Source: Nitrospira sp.
GTDB taxonomy: Bacteria; Nitrospirota; Nitrospiria; Nitrospirales; Nitrospiraceae
Assembly: GCA_018242765.1 (NCBI GenBank)
Contig: JAFEBH010000019.1
Span: 1-58,418 of the forward strand
Direction of reading: 5' to 3'
DNA length: 58,418 nucleotides
Of this stretch, positions 53,031 to 58,418 are shown in pieces. How positions within the stretch are numbered: the stretch's first letter is position 1; every line of letters begins with the position of its first letter. Both the position numbers and the translations under genes were made by a program. The notes under the pieces were generated by a model that saw nothing but the letters and a program-made list of their open reading frames with translations, was not told the origin of the DNA and did no database searches.

Positions 53031-53469
53031 CTACCGCCAATCACGGCATCGGGCAGGATACAGGGGAGCGGGCAGCAGGGTTTCGTTTCACGTGAACAGT
53101 GAGCTGGGTGGGCCCTCTTGAGCATGTCGTACACGGGCTGACGCGCCACCCCACGCATCGCCCTAGCGCGCGATAGCCTACAGACATGTCGAGTCTCGCA
53201 AATAGGGCATCCGTGCGCGTCTGGGGTCGCACAGAGGGAACTGCGGCCTTACCCCATGCACGCGTCACGATCCGAGCTCACCTGGCCCGCAACTGCTGGT
53301 GTGTACAGTCAAGAACCGACCCTGATTCGCTACGCAGGAGCCCCACGGGGGATTCTGGTGGTCTACAGAATTGCGTTGGACGCAATGGGTAAGCAAGTCT
53401 GTCGTATCGCAAGACTTAACACTAACTACCCCTGAGTCTTCTGGTACCCCCCTCATTCGGAGACTCCTC
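53031..53469. other. Spacer between orphan tip and immunity gene
   Basis: About 440 bases with no convincing gene. Presumably leftover sequence from the RHS tip displacement. Confidence 0.35.
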
Positions 53470-53808
53470 TTATGGCAATTTTCCTTTATTCCACTCCTTG
53501 ATCACCATCTCGGCACCAAATCCTATTAACCCCGGAAGAGCAGACAACCGACGCAAAACCGGGAGAGCTTTGTCCGGCTCATGTTTCAGCAGGTGAGTCG
53601 CGGCCCAACATTGCACACGCGGATTCTCATGCCCCAAGACCGACAAGAGGGCGGCATGTTCTCCCTCAGGTTCTGCCATCAGTTCATTCAGTGCGTTGAT
53701 TAACGCATCGTGTGCGGCATTCGCCTTCTCCGAATCACGTTGTTCGATTCCTTCTCCATGTTGTGTTGCGGCTTGAACATATCGCGCGAGCGCTAATTGA
53801 TTACTCAT
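53470..53808 (-). CDS. DUF2019-like probable immunity protein
   Basis: This 112-residue helical protein starts MSNQLALARYVQAATQHGEG and contains a HEAT-like segment (LLSVLGHENPRVQCWAATHL) and a final helix, GAEMVIKEWNKGKL. DUF2019 proteins are often encoded after polymorphic toxins. The ATG overlaps the RHS stop (ATGA), so translation is coupled and it is the likely antidote for the nuclease tip. Confidence 0.8.
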   Translation of the reverse strand: MSNQLALARYVQAATQHGEGIEQRDSEKANAAHDALINALNELMAEPEGEHAALLSVLGHENPRVQCWAATHLLKHEPDKALPVLRRLSALPGLIGFGAEMVIKEWNKGKLP

Positions 53809-56800
53809 TTTGGGCTCCCGAGCATCCTCTCGATCATGCGTAAGCCAAACTCTTTTTGTTCGTTGAACGATTGATTGCGGAGCCACTCTCGGACAGTGAG
53901 ATTATTGGTAAAGATGTCCTTCGAAGAATAGTATGCGCTTACATCTTTGTGCAGATCAACGCTTAATGAGATCACATTGTCTCTACTGTGAATCGCATCT
54001 GCGCCAAACTTCCCGATTTGAGCTTGTTCGACAATATGGTGCCATTGCCGATTTTCTCCTGCAGAACCCAACGCACGTTTGAGCGTGGAAAATGATGAGT
54101 ACGCCGGACCTAGTTTACTGACCATTCCCACCAATGGTACCGCCGCCAAGGCCGACCATCCTGCCTCGTCGTAATGGCCACGCACGGTACTGATGCCAGC
54201 ATTGAGGAGCCCTGCCGGTGTACTGACGAGGGGATACGGCACCGCCTCCGCCATGCCTAACCCCTGTTGGGTCCAGTCCCAGCCAGAGAATGCATCTGAG
54301 GCCATCGGGCGCCCAGCAGTCACATGCACCTCCGGGACCATGAGCACCTCAGCACTGGACATCGACCGCAGGAAGTCGGCCCCGCTCCCCATCAGGCTCG
54401 ATCCAAACCGGCCTCCGCCGAAGCCGTCGGACATCCAGGGTCGAGAGAAGCTGGACGGAGAGAAGTTCGTTTGAAGCGTGTAGAAATCCCTCCCGAAGAA
54501 TGTGTCCTGACCCATCCGCCAGCTGCGCACCGAGACCCCGTCATATTGCGGCATCCTACCACCGGGCCAGAAGCCTGATTCCGCATCAATCTCCGCCTGT
54601 CCGGTCGGATCGAGATACCGCAACGGGTTATTGCCGGCATAACTGTAGCGATTGAGATTTTGCGGGTTCAGAGGGTCGGGGACGAGCGTATCCGGCGAGA
54701 GAAACCGGCCGAACACGGGGTGATAGTACCGGGCTTCATAAAAGTAGACGTTGCTACTCGCGTCCAGTTCCTTCCCCGTGTACTTGTAGGGTACATTGAC
54801 CGCGGGGGTGGTAAAACTCTGATTCGTGAGGAGGTCACCATACGGATAATAGGTGATCGCCTGCACCTTGGCCCCAGCACTGTCGGTGATCACACTGGAA
54901 CTACCTAAGTGATCCCCGTGCCAATAGTGCACAGCACCGCTCGTGACCGCTACCGTTGCGATACGCGTATCACCCGCCCAGATGAAGCGACTGCAACTGG
55001 TAGTGGCGCCTGTCGTATCGCATTCGTACAACTTACTGATGTAGCGCGTAGTCGTCGTCCCATCGATCTTCTTCACCCGACCCCCGTCTCCGTCATAGGT
55101 AAAGGTCGCCGTGGTGGGAATACTGGCAAAGGTAGTCGTAACGCTGCTCAAGCGATTGTCTGTGTTATAACTCGCGCTATATCCAAAGAAACCAGTGGGG
55201 TCCGTCATGCCGATCGCGTTGCCATTGTTATCGTACGTGATCGGGTAAGAGCCAGCCACGCTCACCGCATGGGGTCGAACGCTGTTGGGGCCACTGGCTG
55301 GATAAGTATAGATGCCCATGGGCTGCCCGCCTAACTTGGGCTGATCGCTACTCATCATATTCCCAATCTCGTTGTAGCTATAGGTCAGCGTCGCGGTTGC
55401 CCCACCTGCTCCATAGGGGCCGATCGCACTCGTCAGCCGGTCCAAGGCATCGTAGCTGAAGTCTTGATTGCCATTGATCGGATCGGTGATCAGATCCACA
55501 TTCCCATCGGCCGTAAACGTATAGGTGAAATCTTGATACAGGGGATTCGTCCCCTTCTGGGTCTTGAGGGTACAGAGCTTGAAACTATTCGCGGGAACAC
55601 AGGTCGGATGGGCCGGATCGGCAAAGGCGCTGGTCGTTACCACCCCATTGCCATAAGTGATGGTTTGGGCCTTGCCTTGGGAGGTGTAACTACCGTAGGT
55701 GGCATAGATTGTGGTGCCACTGCCTGCCTTGTCTTGGACTTTGTCCAAGACCGGGCCGGTATAGAGATACTCCACCGTTTTGGCAGGACTGGTTGGATAT
55801 GTGACTTCTTTCAGCCGGCCGAGACCATCATAGACACTGGTAGTGACATAGGTGGTGCTATCGAGGACGCGAGTATTCTTACTGACGCGACCCATTGCAT
55901 CGTATTCAAAGGTGACGTTGGTGGCGGCATCGATGGCCTGCTTGAGCCGACCTTTGCGATTAAACGTCGTGACGGTATCGTCATAGATGTAGCGCACGTC
56001 GCCACTGCCGGCAGCCTTCTGGGTTGTGTAGTCTTTCTGCGTACGCCGATTGAGGCCGTCATACCGGAACCACAGGTGCTGATTCTTCGCATCCGTCTGT
56101 CGTGTGAGATTTCCTGCTGCATCGTATTGGTAGTTCCAACAAGGCGACGAGTACCAGGGATAGGTGCCGGCCGGAGTGATCGTTGTTACATCCCCACACG
56201 TACTGGTCCCATTGGTGCTCATGTCGGGATCTGACATGGCGAGCTTACGATTGAGCGTGTCGTACCGCATGGTGGTGCGATTACCCAGGGTATCGACGAC
56301 TTTGGTTAAATTCCCCAGCAGATCGTACGTGTAATTGGTGGTGGCGTAGGGGCTACCCACGGTGGTGTCGCAGGTGCTGAAGAGAGTGCTATATTCCTCG
56401 ATCTTCACCACCCGGCCATACGCATCCTTCGTTTCACGTTTGCGCTCCCCACTCGGATCGAGGGTCACGGTGACAAATGGCGCGTAGCAGCTCTTGCTGA
56501 TGACCGGACTCCCGCTCAGCGTATCGGGATGGGTGACTTGTGTGACCCGGCCGAGAGGATCATATGTCATGCTGCGCCAGCGCCCGACGTTTGATTCCGT
56601 CGTTTTGAAATAGGGGAGACTCGTGCGGAACACCTGCCCCTTCACATCGTACTGTGTGTCAGTCACGAGAATGGTCCCATTCGGGCCGCTGCTCTCCTTC
56701 TTGATGGTTCGGCCGAGCCCGTCGAAGAAAGTGCTGCTGGTCAGGGCCGACGGCAGGAGGGCGCCACTCGTGGTAGTGCTAATTTTTTGCGTGCCGATGA

Positions 56801-58418
56801 CCCCGAACTCGGCGAGAGTCGGATAGGCCATCTGGGTGACGAGACCATCGGGCGCCGTGGTCTTGGTCCTGCGGCCTAGTGCATCGTACTCATGATTGAC
56901 GACCTTGCCGTTGGGATCCGTCACACTCTTGACGGTGCCGTAGAAGCCCGTGGCCGGATCGATGGTGACCCCATTTACGCCCGAATAAACGGTGGTCGTC
57001 ACATGGCCGAGCTGATTGGTGCTAGTGAGTACAAAGGTCTTCGTTGGGTCATAGGTGAGCGTGGTTCTATTGCCTAACGGATCGCGCGAGCAGAGCAAGA
57101 CCCCTGTCGTGGGATCGTATTCCATCCCGCTCACGGGATTTGTGCCGCCGCTCAACCACCGCTCAACCTTCGTGAGCTTGCCTTTGGTGACGGCGGTACT
57201 GCTGCCCGTTGGTGCCGCAGTACAGGCCCCTATCCCGGTCCCATCATAGTAGAAGAGGGTTTCGGCGAGTTTATTGGCCGCCGCTACGCTGATGCCTTTG
57301 TAGATACTCTCGCGCGCTAGGAAACTCACGAGATAGTCGGTGGTATTAGCAGGAACGAACGCCCGTTCGACGGTCCTTTCATCAATATTTACCAAACTGA
57401 GATCCCCATGGTGGCTCTCGCGCAACACATTGCCATAGGCATCGTAGTCGGCTGCCGCAATTGACATGCCCGTGGCTTTACACGGCCCGCCGTCGCAGAA
57501 GGAGTTCTCGACTTGGGCTACTGGATTAAAGTACGGCGCCGTGGTGTTGGTCCCGATCCGATCGTCGTGGTAGTAGGTCTCAGTTTTGGTATAGACGAAG
57601 TTCAAATCGGCTTTCTTGGCCACCGTCACTCGATAGGGCCGGCCCTTCAGTGAGGCCTCTCCATTTACCTGCGGATCATCTGCCGCGATCGTCGAGATCC
57701 CGCTGACCATGACTCCGCGCCCCTGTAGAAACTCTGTCGTCGTCACGGTCTTCTCGACATCCGTGGCTCCAGGACTCGTCACGCTGGCTGTCCGAAAACC
57801 TCGAAAGTCTCGCTCGCCGAGATGATGGTATCCGCCCGAGTAGGTATACGTTGATGTGGATGAGTTCCCATTGCCGTCTGTCGTCATCAAGCTCGTAACG
57901 GCGTGGACTGGATATGGTAATGCACCTGGCGCATTCTGAAACTGTGTCGACGGAAGATGTGTGATGGTCGTGGAGCCCGCTAGTCCATTGGTCATGGTCA
58001 CGAGTAGATTGGGCACGGCATTTTCGATCGCCCCTTGCGCCGTTGCTGCATAGAATTGGCCACTCTGATAAGCATTGACGACGACATCATTCTTGCCGTC
58101 GCCATTGAAATCTCCCATGGCCATAGGCAGCGGATTTGGTCCTCCCCAGCTCGGAACCGACAGCCATTGACCATTCGTAAAACCAGCCCCGCTTGAGCGT
58201 AACACATGATAATTCCCACCCTGAAACGCATTGACTAGCACATCGTTCTTGCCATCACCGTTAAAATCGCCTACGGCCATGGGTAACACCGTAGTCCCGG
58301 CCCACCCCGGCACTGTCAGCCATTGTTGGTTTGTAAAGTTCGACCCGCTTGAGAGGAGGATATGATAACTCCCACTCTGAAATGCATTGACCACAACATC
58401 GCTCTTACCATCACCGTT
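53805..58418 (-). CDS. FG-GAP/RHS-repeat polymorphic toxin with WHH-type nuclease tip (5' end outside window)
   Basis: At least 1537 residues are visible and the frame continues past the right edge. In order: FG-GAP/VCBS repeats (AVGDFNGDGKNDVLVNAF and copies), a long YD/RHS-repeat region (for example YDALGRRTKTTAPDGLVTQM, YDPLGRVTQVTHPD), and the conserved RHS core end (FGRFLSPDTLVPDP, NRYSYAGNNPLRYLDPTG). A variable tip follows. The tip carries QWHHIVEQAQIGKFG, then IHSRDNVISLSVDLHKDVSA, an HNH/endonuclease VII-type nuclease pattern. RHS shells enclose such toxins. The immunity gene overlaps its stop. Confidence 0.93.
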   Translation of the reverse strand, partial: NGDGKSDVVVNAFQSGSYHILLSSGSNFTNQQWLTVPGWAGTTVLPMAVGDFNGDGKNDVLVNAFQGGNYHVLRSSGAGFTNGQWLSVPSWGGPNPLPMAMGDFNGDGKNDVVVNAYQSGQFYAATAQGAIENAVPNLLVTMTNGLAGSTTITHLPSTQFQNAPGALPYPVHAVTSLMTTDGNGNSSTSTYTYSGGYHHLGERDFRGFRTASVTSPGATDVEKTVTTTEFLQGRGVMVSGISTIAADDPQVNGEASLKGRPYRVTVAKKADLNFVYTKTETYYHDDRIGTNTTAPYFNPVAQVENSFCDGGPCKATGMSIAAADYDAYGNVLRESHHGDLSLVNIDERTVERAFVPANTTDYLVSFLARESIYKGISVAAANKLAETLFYYDGTGIGACTAAPTGSSTAVTKGKLTKVERWLSGGTNPVSGMEYDPTTGVLLCSRDPLGNRTTLTYDPTKTFVLTSTNQLGHVTTTVYSGVNGVTIDPATGFYGTVKSVTDPNGKVVNHEYDALGRRTKTTAPDGLVTQMAYPTLAEFGVIGTQKISTTTSGALLPSALTSSTFFDGLGRTIKKESSGPNGTILVTDTQYDVKGQVFRTSLPYFKTTESNVGRWRSMTYDPLGRVTQVTHPDTLSGSPVISKSCYAPFVTVTLDPSGERKRETKDAYGRVVKIEEYSTLFSTCDTTVGSPYATTNYTYDLLGNLTKVVDTLGNRTTMRYDTLNRKLAMSDPDMSTNGTSTCGDVTTITPAGTYPWYSSPCWNYQYDAAGNLTRQTDAKNQHLWFRYDGLNRRTQKDYTTQKAAGSGDVRYIYDDTVTTFNRKGRLKQAIDAATNVTFEYDAMGRVSKNTRVLDSTTYVTTSVYDGLGRLKEVTYPTSPAKTVEYLYTGPVLDKVQDKAGSGTTIYATYGSYTSQGKAQTITYGNGVVTTSAFADPAHPTCVPANSFKLCTLKTQKGTNPLYQDFTYTFTADGNVDLITDPINGNQDFSYDALDRLTSAIGPYGAGGATATLTYSYNEIGNMMSSDQPKLGGQPMGIYTYPASGPNSVRPHAVSVAGSYPITYDNNGNAIGMTDPTGFFGYSASYNTDNRLSSVTTTFASIPTTATFTYDGDGGRVKKIDGTTTTRYISKLYECDTTGATTSCSRFIWAGDTRIATVAVTSGAVHYWHGDHLGSSSVITDSAGAKVQAITYYPYGDLLTNQSFTTPAVNVPYKYTGKELDASSNVYFYEARYYHPVFGRFLSPDTLVPDPLNPQNLNRYSYAGNNPLRYLDPTGQAEIDAESGFWPGGRMPQYDGVSVRSWRMGQDTFFGRDFYTLQTNFSPSSFSRPWMSDGFGGGRFGSSLMGSGADFLRSMSSAEVLMVPEVHVTAGRPMASDAFSGWDWTQQGLGMAEAVPYPLVSTPAGLLNAGISTVRGHYDEAGWSALAAVPLVGMVSKLGPAYSSFSTLKRALGSAGENRQWHHIVEQAQIGKFGADAIHSRDNVISLSVDLHKDVSAYYSSKDIFTNNLTVREWLRNQSFNEQKEFGLRMIERMLGSPK

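Noticed and set aside
53031..53469. Short frames between the orphan RHS tip and the DUF2019-like gene
   Set aside because: They are brief, lack start signals and show no RHS landmarks.

Overview
The window is a mosaic of mobile DNA and accessory genes from a Gram-negative bacterium (lipobox signals, secretins, periplasmic proteins, a two-membrane type IV secretion system). Coding DNA is moderately GC-rich and genes overlap tightly with good Shine-Dalgarno sequences. The gene mix (IncP-type transfer genes, PilM/N/O plus TPR-secretin operon, RHS proteins, toxin-antitoxin clusters) would suit a Nitrospira-like or proteobacterial host. That is a guess; no rRNA or housekeeping gene settles it.

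Conjugative element (1 to about 37.4 kb). Positions 1-10335 hold a Tra2/trb mating-pair-formation operon in the gene order of plasmid RP4: trbB(end)-C-D-E-F-G-H-I-J-K-L-M-N. The matching Tra1 half lies at 27.3-33.9 kb: traF-G-I-J on the minus strand, an RP4-like oriT with a recognisable nic site at 32221-32228, then traK-L-M on the plus strand. Together they give a relaxase, coupling protein, relaxosome proteins, pilus maturation peptidase and secretion channel. Small accessory genes typical of such elements follow (DUF4942, two RadC/JAB proteins, an ArdB/KlcA antirestriction protein, small conserved proteins).

Cargo between the two halves (10.4-27.2 kb). This is a stability and defence island: hipA-hipB in reversed order, a DUF4258/MqsA-like pair, higB-higA with a fused ImmA/IrrE protease domain, a RelE-like/XRE pair, and decayed remnants (YafQ-like toxin, MarR-like regulator, a small inverted-repeat element). 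An intact tyrosine recombinase sits at 18.4 kb, with three recombinase fragments nearby. Three repeat-built secreted proteins (beta-propeller lipoprotein, DTDG-repeat protein, kelch-like protein), an RHS pseudogene and a Tat-type agmatine deiminase flanked by two recombinase fragments complete the cargo.

Cassette-like array (38.0-42.2 kb). Three or four minus-strand genes are separated by integron attC-like sites and by a repeated unit of about 200-300 bp. The genes include an AbiJ_NTD4/HEPN abortive-infection protein, a DUF2971 protein and an unknown coiled-coil protein. No integron integrase is visible, so this resembles an attC cluster lacking integrase. It is the most unusual part of the window.

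Pilus/secretion operon (50.6-42.3 kb, minus strand). It encodes a TPR-secretin-cohesin protein, a GspG-like pseudopilin, a LysM lipoprotein, a GspE/PilB ATPase and PilM, PilN, PilO and PilP-like proteins. No GspF/PilC platform protein or prepilin peptidase is in the window.

RHS locus (51.0-58.4 kb). A truncated IS110-family transposase is followed by an orphan RHS C-terminal toxin with its putative immunity gene. Then comes a large FG-GAP/RHS protein, running off the window, with a WHH-type HNH nuclease tip and a DUF2019-like immunity gene.
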